Below, in pieces: positions 17,214-24,642 of a stretch of DNA of 64,000 nucleotides (the stretch's first letter is position 1; the number at the start of each line of letters is the position of its first letter). The stretch lies in the NCBI RefSeq assembly GCF_014947265.1, contig NZ_JADCNK010000002.1:186001-250000 (forward strand). Reading direction: 5' to 3'. This stretch comes from Pedobacter sp014947265 (GTDB lineage: Bacteria > Bacteroidota > Bacteroidia > Sphingobacteriales > Sphingobacteriaceae). The position numbers and the translations under genes are program-made. The notes under the pieces are model-generated. The model was given only the letters and a program-made list of their open reading frames with translations. It did no database searches and was not told the DNA's origin.

Positions 17214-17915
17214 ATGAAAATTAGATTTTATTTCATGATAGGGGCACTTATTGCCGTTCTTTTTGCTTCATGTAAAAAAGATAACTACGAAGCACCTGAA
17301 GCCGATTTTACCGGACGGATCGTTTATAAAGGAGAGCCCATCAGTGTTCAATATGGTCAGGTTAATTTCGAACTCTGGCAGTCGGGTTTTGGGAATTATT
17401 CCGCGCTGAATGTTAATGTGAGCCAGGATGGAACCTATTCTGCTAAATTATTCAACGGAGATTATAAATTGGTTTTTTCTCCAAACCAGGGGCCTTTTTT
17501 ATGGAAAAAGAATGCTGCCGGAAGACAGGATAGCATTGCGGTAAACATTAATGGTAGTAAAACCATGGATATTGAGGTAATGCCTTACTACATGATCCGC
17601 GGAGCCACACTTACCGCTGCAGCAGGTAAAATAAATGCTTTTTGCAAACTTGAAAAAATCATCACCAATGCCGATGGCAAGGATATTGAAAATGTATCAC
17701 TGTACATTAACAAAACACAATTTGTAGATGGTAGCAATAATATCGCTACCCAGCAGATCAGTGGTGCAGCCATCGCCGACCTCAACAACCTGAGCATGAG
17801 TGTTACAATCCCAGGCATAACACCCACTCAAAATTATGTTTTTGCCAGGATAGGTGTTAAAATTGCCGGTGTTGACGATCTGATTTTTACACCTGTAAGT
17901 AAAATAGGTTTTTAA
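17214..17915 (+). CDS. DUF3823-type PUL lipoprotein
   Basis: A 233-residue lipoprotein with signal ending 'AVLFASC' (about Cys20) and two beta-sandwich halves. The first half (about 30-120) contains 'FTGRIVYKGEPISVQYGQVN' and 'FNGDYKLVFSPNQGPF'; the second (about 125-233) is another beta-rich domain ending 'FTPVSKIGF'. The layout fits DUF3823 proteins, which commonly follow susD in PULs and are thought to be surface glycan-binding proteins. It lies 12 bases after susD. Glycan binding is inferred from context. Confidence 0.8.
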   Translation: MKIRFYFMIGALIAVLFASCKKDNYEAPEADFTGRIVYKGEPISVQYGQVNFELWQSGFGNYSALNVNVSQDGTYSAKLFNGDYKLVFSPNQGPFLWKKNAAGRQDSIAVNINGSKTMDIEVMPYYMIRGATLTAAAGKINAFCKLEKIITNADGKDIENVSLYINKTQFVDGSNNIATQQISGAAIADLNNLSMSVTIPGITPTQNYVFARIGVKIAGVDDLIFTPVSKIGF

Positions 17916-17929
17916 TTTTTTTAAATTTT

Positions 17930-18018
17930 CGTCATTCCCGCGCAGGCGGGAATCTTAATGAGCATGTAGCCAATCTAATCATTAGGCATTAAGATTTTCA
18001 ATCAGGTTGGGAATGACG
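17930..18018. repeat. Palindromic intergenic repeat inside the PUL (copy 1)
   Basis: It begins CGTCATTCCCGCGCAGGCGG and ends GGTTGGGAATGACG, with inner arms AATCTTAA and TTAAGATT: a long imperfect inverted repeat. The same element occurs at 21415-21484. Both sit between genes of the same operon. Confidence 0.75.
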
Positions 18019-18071
18019 ATCAAAATAAGTATATTAATAATCAATATCTTACCCTTAGCAGATCATATTAA

Positions 18072-19037
18072 ATGAAATATCTTTTCGCCTTTTTTTTATG
18101 CTTCTTCGTATTTTCTATCGGTAAAAACGTGTCTGCAAAACCGCTAAATGATACCCTTTATCTTGCCGATCCGACCATTTTTGTAGATAATGGCCGTTAT
18201 TATTTATATGGTACGAGTAGCGATCTAGGTTTTTTGGTTTATGTTTCAAAAGACCTTAAAACCTGGAGCAAAAAGTCAGAAAATAATGGATTTGCTTTAA
18301 AAAAGGGTGATGTCTTCGGTAGCAAGGGTTTTTGGGCTCCACAGGTATTTAAAAGGGGAAATACTTATTATATGGCCTACACCGCCGATGAGCAGATTGC
18401 TATTGCTCAGAGCAAAAGTCCTTTAGGTCCATTTAAACAGGAAACATTAAAAGCCATTTCTGGAACAGGGAAACAGATCGATCCGTTTGTATTTACCGAT
18501 GCTGACGGGAAAAATTACCTCTACCATGTCAAACTTGATAAAGGCAACCGGATTTATGTATCCGAACTGAAGGCTGATTTTTCGGATGTCATCCCGAACA
18601 CTGCAAAGGAATGTTTATCTGGAACCGAATTCTGGGAAAATACCGCAAAAACCGATTGGCCGGTAACCGAAGGCCCAACGGTACTCAAAAAAGATCAGCT
18701 TTATTACCTTTTTTATTCTGCAAACGATTTCAGAAATCCCGATTATGCGGTGGGTTATGCTACTTCGGGCTCACCAACGGGGCCGTGGACGAAATATGGG
18801 GAAAACCCGATCATTAGCAGGAAGTTGTTAAAATTTAATGGAACCGGTCATGGCGATTTTTTTACCGATAAAAACGGGGCTTTGCAGTATGTATTTCATA
18901 CCCATTATAACAATCAAAAAGTATCCCCGAGGGCTACAGCTATTATAAAAGCTGCTTTTATCAAAGATAAAAACGGTACTGAACAGATGCAGTTCGACCC
19001 GGAAAGTTTCCGCTTTTTAATGCAGGGCGTAAATTGA
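18072..19037 (+). CDS. Glycoside hydrolase family 43 enzyme (arabinosidase/xylosidase type)
   Basis: A 321-residue secreted protein with a signal peptide (about 1-22) and a single five-bladed GH43 propeller. The three expected acidic residues are visible: Asp33 in 'LADPTIFVD' (base), Asp137 in 'KQIDPFVFTD' (pKa modulator) and Glu200 in 'PVTEGPTVL' (acid). There is no extra C-terminal domain, so it is a minimal GH43. Exo-acting alpha-L-arabinofuranosidase or beta-xylosidase activity is usual for the family; this PUL's enzyme mix favours arabinose release. A palindromic repeat separates it from the DUF3823 gene. Confidence 0.9.
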   Translation: MKYLFAFFLCFFVFSIGKNVSAKPLNDTLYLADPTIFVDNGRYYLYGTSSDLGFLVYVSKDLKTWSKKSENNGFALKKGDVFGSKGFWAPQVFKRGNTYYMAYTADEQIAIAQSKSPLGPFKQETLKAISGTGKQIDPFVFTDADGKNYLYHVKLDKGNRIYVSELKADFSDVIPNTAKECLSGTEFWENTAKTDWPVTEGPTVLKKDQLYYLFYSANDFRNPDYAVGYATSGSPTGPWTKYGENPIISRKLLKFNGTGHGDFFTDKNGALQYVFHTHYNNQKVSPRATAIIKAAFIKDKNGTEQMQFDPESFRFLMQGVN

Positions 19038-19064
19038 TTGCTTTTGTAGAAATATTGAAACAAA
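19034..19064 (+). promoter_or_regulatory. Candidate HTCS operator before the second GH43 gene (copy 3)
   Basis: TTGATTGCTT (19034-19043) and TTGAAACAAA (19055-19064) are offset by 21 bases; the second is preceded by GTAGAAATA. The first half-site overlaps the stop codon of the upstream GH43 gene, which may explain its poorer match. It could give the downstream enzyme genes their own regulated promoter. Confidence 0.4.
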
Positions 19065-19154
19065 AGAAGGCTGGTTTCAGAAAAGAAATTACTTTTTTTA
19101 AAGATTGATAAAATGCAGCAGCCTGAAAAAAATAGCAGGTGTAAAGCTTTAAAA

Positions 19155-20192
19155 ATGAATAAATTGAAACTAAAATTACTTTTCGCACTTTGCCTGTTAG
19201 TGATGGGAGGGTTAAATGCACAAACATTTATCAATCCTCTGTTGCCATCCGGTGCCGATCCTTATAGTTATTATAAAGATGGTTATTACTATTATACCCA
19301 TACCACTGGTAACCGTGTAGATCTTTGGAAAACCAAAACCATTGATGGCCTTAAAAATGCCGAGCGGAGAACCATTTGGAAAGCACCTGCCGGAACGATG
19401 TACAGTAAAGAAATATGGGCACCTGAGGTGATGTTTTTAAGGGGGAAATGGTATGCTTATTTTGCTGCTGATAATGGAAAAAATGAAAACCATCGCATGT
19501 ATGTTTTAGAAAATGCTTCGGCCGATCCAATGAAAGGGGAGTGGGTATTTAAAGGCAAGGTTGCCGATCCTACTGATAAATGGGCCATTGATGGCGATGT
19601 AATTGATTTTAAAGGCCAACTGTATATGATCTGGTCGGGCTGGGAAGGAAATGAAAACGGTAAACAGGAAATTTTTATGGCTAAACTTAAAAATCCGTGG
19701 ACGGTAGATGGAAACCGCGTAAAAATTTCTACCCCAAAATTTGACTGGGAAAAAATAGGCGATCTGGGTGGTGGTGCCCACGTTGATGTAAATGAGGGGC
19801 CACAGTTTTTGGTGCACGGTGGCAAAATCTTCATCATTTATTCAGCCAGTGGCTGCTGGACAGATTTTTATGCGCTGGGCATGCTTTCGGCTTCAGCAAA
19901 AAGCAACCTGCTCGATCCAAAATCATGGACGAAAGCCGATAAACCTGTTTTTCAACAATCGCCAAAAGATGGCGTTTATGCCCCTGGTCACAATTCGTTT
20001 TTTAAATCTCCTGATGGGAAAGAAGACTGGATCCTTTACCATGCCAACGATAAACCAGGGCAGGGCTGTGGTGGCTTCCGTTCTCCAAGGGCACAAAAAT
20101 TTACCTGGAATGCTGATGTTACCCCTAATTTTGGTATTCCTGTAAAACCGGGCGAAAGTTTAACCGCACCATCAAACCACCATAATAAATAA
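19155..20192 (+). CDS. Glycoside hydrolase family 43 enzyme
   Basis: The start at 19155 gives 'MNKLKLKLLFALCLLVMG' and a normal signal peptide ending 'LNAQ'; an in-frame ATG at 19113 would add 14 unsuitable residues. The 345-residue product has one GH43 propeller with Asp35 ('PSGADPYSYY'), Asp147 ('AIDGDVI') and Glu214 ('DVNEGPQFL') as the catalytic acids, and a late 'GHNSFFKSPDG' segment. The type resembles alpha-L-arabinofuranosidases. It is preceded by a candidate operator and followed 15 bases later by a clan GH-A gene. Confidence 0.9.
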   Translation: MNKLKLKLLFALCLLVMGGLNAQTFINPLLPSGADPYSYYKDGYYYYTHTTGNRVDLWKTKTIDGLKNAERRTIWKAPAGTMYSKEIWAPEVMFLRGKWYAYFAADNGKNENHRMYVLENASADPMKGEWVFKGKVADPTDKWAIDGDVIDFKGQLYMIWSGWEGNENGKQEIFMAKLKNPWTVDGNRVKISTPKFDWEKIGDLGGGAHVDVNEGPQFLVHGGKIFIIYSASGCWTDFYALGMLSASAKSNLLDPKSWTKADKPVFQQSPKDGVYAPGHNSFFKSPDGKEDWILYHANDKPGQGCGGFRSPRAQKFTWNADVTPNFGIPVKPGESLTAPSNHHNK

Positions 20193-20207
20193 TCAGATAT
20201 AACCGAT

Positions 20208-21287
20208 ATGAACCTAAAAAACTATGTTCTCCTTGCTGCAGTGAGCCTAAGCATCAGCACGGGCTTTGCACAAAAAACAAAGAAAAATGCTGATCCTGCA
20301 AAAGTTTGGTCCGTAGAAAAAGCCAATGCCTGGTATAGCGAGCACAAATGGCTAACTGGCGCAAATTACATTCCATCTAATGCCATCAACCAGTTGGAAA
20401 TGTGGCAGGCAGATACCTTTTCGCCCGATTTGATTGATAAAGAACTTGGCTGGGCAGAAGGCATCGGCTTTAATACGCTTCGTGTGTTTTTATACAGTAA
20501 AGCCTGGAGCCAGGATCCAGTAGGTTTTAAAAAACGCATGGACCAGTTTTTAACCATTACCCACAAACATGGCATTAAGCCCATGTTTGTTTTTTTCGAC
20601 GATTGCTGGAATAAAACTTCCGCCATTGGCAAACAACCTGAACCAAAAACCGGTATCCACAATTCGGGCTGGTTACAGGATCCCGGTGATCCGGCTTTTA
20701 AAGAAGAAGCCAACTTCCCGGAACTGGAAAAATATGTAAAAGATGTGCTTACCTATTTTGCACACGATAAAAGGATTTTACTTTGGGACTTATATAATGA
20801 ACCTGGAAACAGCGGAAAATTGGAAGCAACTATTCCTTTGTTAAACAAAACCATCAGTTGGGCACGTGCAGTTAATCCCGATCAACCGATTTCAATTGGC
20901 TTGTGGAGCTGGGGTTTTGAAAAACTGAATGCCATACAGCTCGCCAATTCGGATATCGTAACTTATCATAATTATGAGGCGCCAGAATGGCACCAGCGTA
21001 CCATTGACCTGTTAAAAGCAAGCGGCAGACCGCTGATCTGCACTGAATACATGGCACGATCACGCAATAGCCGTTTCTCTAACATTTTGCCAATGCTTAA
21101 AAATGAAAATGTTGGCGCTATAAACTGGGGTTTCGCTGCAGGTAAAACCAATACCAAATATGCCTGGGATACCCCACTTGCCGATGGATCTGAGCCGATC
21201 GAATGGTTTCACGAGATTTTTCAGCCCGATGGTACACCATACCGCCAGGACGAAGTTAACCTGATCAAAAAACTCAATAACAAATAA
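20208..21287 (+). CDS. Clan GH-A glycoside hydrolase (GH5-like TIM barrel)
   Basis: A 359-residue secreted protein (signal to about residue 21, 'TGFAQ'). It is a TIM barrel with the clan GH-A pair: acid/base Glu198 in 'LLWDLYNEPGN' and nucleophile Glu280 in 'PLICTEYMAR'. Other conserved parts are 'EGIGFNTLRVFLY' and 'HGIKPMFVFFDDCW'. Homologues are often labelled cellulase or 1,4-beta-xylanase without proof. In this locus a galactanase- or exo-beta-glycosidase-like role is as likely. It lies in the operon between GH43 and GH2; the gap to GH2 is 332 bases and holds repeats. Confidence 0.8.
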   Translation: MNLKNYVLLAAVSLSISTGFAQKTKKNADPAKVWSVEKANAWYSEHKWLTGANYIPSNAINQLEMWQADTFSPDLIDKELGWAEGIGFNTLRVFLYSKAWSQDPVGFKKRMDQFLTITHKHGIKPMFVFFDDCWNKTSAIGKQPEPKTGIHNSGWLQDPGDPAFKEEANFPELEKYVKDVLTYFAHDKRILLWDLYNEPGNSGKLEATIPLLNKTISWARAVNPDQPISIGLWSWGFEKLNAIQLANSDIVTYHNYEAPEWHQRTIDLLKASGRPLICTEYMARSRNSRFSNILPMLKNENVGAINWGFAAGKTNTKYAWDTPLADGSEPIEWFHEIFQPDGTPYRQDEVNLIKKLNNK

Positions 21288-21619
21288 ATTATTGTCAGTG
21301 GGAAGACCCGAAGAAGAACTTCATAAAAATTATTGTCAGTCTGAGCGGAGTCGAAGACCCTTAGTTGAAAAAAGTCCTTCTACAGGCTACCATTTACAGA
21401 TTTCAGTAAAGGGTCGTCATTCTCGCGTAGGCGGGAATCTTAAAGCTTATTGCATTAAGATTCCCAATCGGGTTGGGAATGACGACTCCTCGCAGCCTAT
21501 CAATTCAAAAAAAGTAATTTATATTGACTTTTACGAAACAAATAAACGCTTAGGAAACTATTCCCTACTTAAATTAACAACATTGCCAAACCCAACTTAA
21601 ACACTCAAATTTTAAACCA
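21288..21619. other. Intergenic region with repeats, including palindromic repeat copy 2
   Basis: Positions 21415-21484 hold the same palindromic element as 17930-18018 (CGTCATTCTCGCG ... GGTTGGGAATGACG; arms GGGAATCTTAA/TTAAGATTCCC). Around 21330, CAGTCTGAGCGGAGTCGAAG is another common intergenic word. A 102-codon ORF through these repeats is not credible as a gene. No clear promoter seen. Confidence 0.7.
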
Positions 21620-23473
21620 ATGAATAAAAAAGTCTCTATTTTCTTATCGCTGCTGGGGCTCTCACTTTCCTTGTCCGCACAGCAGCAAGACAAATCCTGG
21701 TCGATGGTGAAAGGGAAGATCTCTTCGCCATGGGCACAGGAAGTTAATCCTAAGAATGTATTGCCAGAATATCCTCGCCCTCAGCTTGAGCGTACTGGTA
21801 ACTGGAAAAACCTGAATGGTCTTTGGGATTATGCTATTTCCGGAAAATCGCAGCATCCGGCCATTAACCAGGGTAAAATACTTGTTCCTTTTGCTGTAGA
21901 ATCAGCACTTTCGGGTGTTGGTAAAACGGTTGGTAAAGACAGTTTATTATGGTATAAAACCGTATTTACAGTGCCTTCGAACATGAAAGGCAAAGAAATT
22001 TTGCTTCATTTCGGTGCTGTTGACTGGAGATCGACCGTTAGCATCAACGGCAAAGAAGTAGGAAAACATGAAGGCGGTTTTGATCCTTTTAGTTTTAACA
22101 TCACACCATTTTTAAATAAAAGCGGCAGCCAGACCTTAACCGTCGAAGTTTGGGATCCGACAGATGAAGGACCTCAACCAAGGGGTAAACAGGTTAAAAG
22201 ACCTGAAGGCATCTGGTACACTCCGGTAACGGGCATCTGGCAAACGGTATGGATCGAAGCGGTAAACAAATCACATATCGATCACATTAAAGTAACACCT
22301 GACATCGATCAGCAATCATTAGCTGTTACGCCAGTTTTAACGGGAGCTGCTTCAGGCAATCAGGTAAAAGTTTCGGCCTGGGATGGCACGACAAAAGTTG
22401 CCGAACAAACCGGTGATGGTAGCGGTACAATTACTTTAAAAATTGCCAATCCAAAGTTATGGAGTCCTAAAAGCCCGTTTTTATACGATTTAAAAGTAGA
22501 ACTGCTCGCTAAAAACAAAAAGGTTGATGAGGTTAAAAGTTATTTCGCCATGCGTAAAAGCTCGATCGGGAAAGACCAGAACGGGATACAGCGCATGTTA
22601 TTGAACAACGAATTTGTTTTTCAGTACGGTCCGCTTGATCAGGGGTGGTGGCCGGATGGGCTTTACACCGCGCCAACTGATGCAGCCTTGAAATTCGATG
22701 TGGATAAAACCAAAGAAATGGGTTTCAATATGATCAGGAAACACATTAAGGTAGAACCAGCCCGTTGGTATTACTATTGCGATAAAGCCGGAATGTTGGT
22801 TTGGCAGGACATGCCGAGCGGCGATCTGGGTAATGGCTGGGAAAACCGTCCGGGTGTTTTAGATCATGGTTCCGATCAAAACAGGACCGCCGAATCTGAA
22901 GGATATTACAGAAAAGAATGGAACAATATTATTGATGCGCTTTACAATGTGCCATCTATCGTAGTGTGGACACCTTTTAACGAAGCCTGGGGCCAGTTCA
23001 AAACTGTAGAAATTGCGAAATGGACTAAAGAAAAAGATCCTTCTCGATTGGTAAATACGGCCAGTGGAGGCAATTTCTATCCGGTAGGCGATATTATCGA
23101 TTTACATAATTACCCGCATCCGGCCATGCCTAGTCCAGATTATTTTGGAAAAGATTATGCACTTGTACTGGGCGAGTTTGGTGGCCTTGGCCTGCCTATT
23201 GACGGCCATGTGTGGCAACAGAAAAATAACTGGGGCTATCAGAGTTTTAAAAATAAAACAGATCTGTTTAACAAATACGCAGAGTTTGCCAAACGTTTAG
23301 AAGAATTAATTCCTTTAGGGCTTTCTGCCGGAGTATATACCCAAACTACTGATGTTGAAGTGGAGACCAATGGATTGATGACTTATGATAGGAAAGACAT
23401 CAAATTCTCGGAAGAACAGATGAAAGCTTTACATGATAAACTGTATCAGATCAGGGTGTCGGTAAATAAATAG
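21620..23473 (+). CDS. Glycoside hydrolase family 2 enzyme (beta-galactosidase/beta-glucuronidase type)
   Basis: A 617-residue secreted protein with a signal peptide (to about 'LSLSAQ'). Domains in order: GH2 sugar-binding jelly roll (about 45-205), immunoglobulin-like sandwich (about 210-310) and TIM barrel (about 320-610). The acid/base is Glu455 in 'WTPFNEAWGQ' and the nucleophile Glu519 in 'LVLGEFGGLG'. The 'YGPLDQGWWPDGLYTAP' segment is typical of a Bacteroidota GH2 group. Exo-beta-galactosidase activity would fit a locus with arabinosidases and a rhamnosidase, but the exact sugar is unproven. The gene is followed by a strong terminator, closing the susC operon. Confidence 0.9.
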   Translation: MNKKVSIFLSLLGLSLSLSAQQQDKSWSMVKGKISSPWAQEVNPKNVLPEYPRPQLERTGNWKNLNGLWDYAISGKSQHPAINQGKILVPFAVESALSGVGKTVGKDSLLWYKTVFTVPSNMKGKEILLHFGAVDWRSTVSINGKEVGKHEGGFDPFSFNITPFLNKSGSQTLTVEVWDPTDEGPQPRGKQVKRPEGIWYTPVTGIWQTVWIEAVNKSHIDHIKVTPDIDQQSLAVTPVLTGAASGNQVKVSAWDGTTKVAEQTGDGSGTITLKIANPKLWSPKSPFLYDLKVELLAKNKKVDEVKSYFAMRKSSIGKDQNGIQRMLLNNEFVFQYGPLDQGWWPDGLYTAPTDAALKFDVDKTKEMGFNMIRKHIKVEPARWYYYCDKAGMLVWQDMPSGDLGNGWENRPGVLDHGSDQNRTAESEGYYRKEWNNIIDALYNVPSIVVWTPFNEAWGQFKTVEIAKWTKEKDPSRLVNTASGGNFYPVGDIIDLHNYPHPAMPSPDYFGKDYALVLGEFGGLGLPIDGHVWQQKNNWGYQSFKNKTDLFNKYAEFAKRLEELIPLGLSAGVYTQTTDVEVETNGLMTYDRKDIKFSEEQMKALHDKLYQIRVSVNK

Positions 23474-23550
23474 TCTTATCACTTATCGATTATTATTTTT
23501 CCAAAATCGAAAATGTCCCTGTAATTGTATTTGTAGATAACTAAATGATT

Positions 23551-23580
23551 AGCCCGTATTGATTTACGGGCTATCTTTTT
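23551..23580 (+). terminator. Intrinsic terminator after the GH2 gene
   Basis: AGCCCGTA (23551-23558), the loop TTGATT and TACGGGCT (23565-23572) form a perfect 8-bp stem followed by ATCTTTTT. It touches the stop of the antitoxin gene on the other strand. Confidence 0.8.
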
Positions 23581-23881
23581 AAGCAAATTCATTTTGTTGT
23601 TCTTGTATTCTGGCTATCTGCAAATCATAAGCGGTTTGCAGATTATACCAGTACTCAGCACTGATACCCAATTGCTTTTCAATTTTGAGCGCAAGTTGTG
23701 CAGAAATGTTTCTTTTCCCTGCAAAAATAAGGCTTAAATTATTGGGAAAAATATCTAAAGCTTCTGCAAAATCTTTTTTGACAATGCCCCTTTCTTCTAT
23801 TTCTTCCAATAAAAACTCCCCTGGATGGAAAGCCTGAATTTCAATTTCAGCACCTTTAGAATTAAAGACCTGATTATTCAT
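23579..23881 (-). CDS. higA: HigA-family antitoxin
   Basis: A 100-residue helix-turn-helix protein of the HigA/VapI family. 'HPGEFLLEEIEERGI' near residue 20 is the family signature; the HTH follows ('KKDFAEALDIFPNNLSLI') and then 'AQLALKIEKQLGISAEYWYN'. It neutralises the HigB-like toxin encoded upstream and normally represses the operon. Toxin comes first and antitoxin second, the order characteristic of higBA. The 68-base gap between them contains a 15-bp perfect hairpin. Confidence 0.92.
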   Translation of the reverse strand: MNNQVFNSKGAEIEIQAFHPGEFLLEEIEERGIVKKDFAEALDIFPNNLSLIFAGKRNISAQLALKIEKQLGISAEYWYNLQTAYDLQIARIQEQQNEFA

Positions 23882-23895
23882 GATTTGTGGTATTA

Positions 23896-23931
23896 AATAT
23901 TGCCTCAGCTCCCGAAAGCTGAGGCAATATT
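23896..23931 (-). promoter_or_regulatory. 15-bp perfect hairpin between toxin and antitoxin genes
   Basis: AATATTGCCTCAGCT (23896-23910), a six-base loop and AGCTGAGGCAATATT (23917-23931) are perfectly complementary. The hairpin lies in the higBA transcript, 15 bases before the antitoxin start. No T-run follows, so it is not an ordinary terminator. It may set the toxin/antitoxin ratio through processing, attenuation or RNA stability, or be an operator for an internal antitoxin promoter. Confidence 0.6.
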
Positions 23932-23949
23932 GTGACAGCCAAAGGCCAA

Positions 23950-24258
23950 TTAAGCATAATGGTTATTGATTTCTTCAATTATCATTATTTCAAGACGATC
24001 ATCTTTTCCGATTTCAAAAATAAGCCGATAAGCTTTATTTAAACGGATAGAATACTTATCCTTGAATTTCTTCTCTTTTAACTTTTCGAAGTGCAGCGAT
24101 TTGATTTGTCTCAGATCCTGCGTTCCTTTTGCACCCTTAACCTGAAAAATTCTCTTTTTGTAAGCAATTACTACTTCTTCTGGGAATTTAGGTTTTCCGG
24201 TAAATTTTTTGTTTTCAGCGAGCTCCTCCAGATACTCGTCTCGAAAATGAATTTCCAT
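23950..24258 (-). CDS. higB: HigB-family toxin (RelE-like mRNA interferase)
   Basis: A 102-residue protein of the RelE/HigB fold: 'VVIAYKKRIFQVKGAKGTQD', 'LRQIKSLHFEKL', 'KYSIRLNKAYRLIFEI' and 'IMIIEEINNHYA' follow the usual strand order, with the conserved 'R-L-N-x-x-Y-R-L' segment. Such toxins cleave mRNA on the ribosome. It is paired with the HigA gene downstream. The pair lies on the opposite strand inside a PUL, so it was probably acquired separately. Confidence 0.9.
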   Translation of the reverse strand: MEIHFRDEYLEELAENKKFTGKPKFPEEVVIAYKKRIFQVKGAKGTQDLRQIKSLHFEKLKEKKFKDKYSIRLNKAYRLIFEIGKDDRLEIMIIEEINNHYA

Positions 24259-24370
24259 AATCTACGTTTTATTTTTTTTGTCTGCCATTTTGTAATTCTC
24301 CTATTTTATTCGTTCACAATAAGTTTTTTAACTCTATAATAACTTTTTGTTTAGTGGTTATAATTATTAT

Positions 24371-24447
24371 ATAGTAAATGTATAAAAAATATATTTACTA
24401 TCATTATTTGATAATTATCTATTTATGATAATTATCAAATAATGATA
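24371..24447. repeat. Two overlapping AT-rich inverted repeats
   Basis: ATAGTAAAT (24371-24379) pairs with ATTTACTAT (24393-24401). A second palindrome has arms 24399-24417 and 24429-24447 (19 bp, perfect, ATTATTTGATAATTA-type) around an 11-base loop. The repeats share 24399-24401, so both cannot form fully at once. They sit between the divergent higB and GH106 genes. The rest of the 380-base gap is AT-rich with no gene. Confidence 0.65.
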
Positions 24448-24542
24448 AATTGATGACTTTTTTGATGTTGATATTTTAAAATTTTTTATCAAAAACCGTA
24501 AATAAAATTCATTTCAGTTAAAACAGCTGATCTGAATTATGA

Positions 24543-24550
24543 TATATTTG
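24543..24550 (+). promoter_or_regulatory. Candidate -7 promoter element for the GH106 gene
   Basis: TATATTTG fits TAnnTTTG and lies 93 bases before the GH106 start. The -33 region has only TTTC, a weak match. Confidence 0.35.
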
Positions 24551-24642
24551 TTAATAAAACGATTTACTTACAGATTGCTTAATTAAGTAGCGCTACATTT
24601 AGAGTAAGCCGATTTTTAACCAAATGTAAGATATACCGGAAA

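Noticed and set aside
21292..21600. 102-codon ORF between the GH-A and GH2 genes
   Set aside because: It is a translation of intergenic repeats, including the palindrome at 21415-21484.
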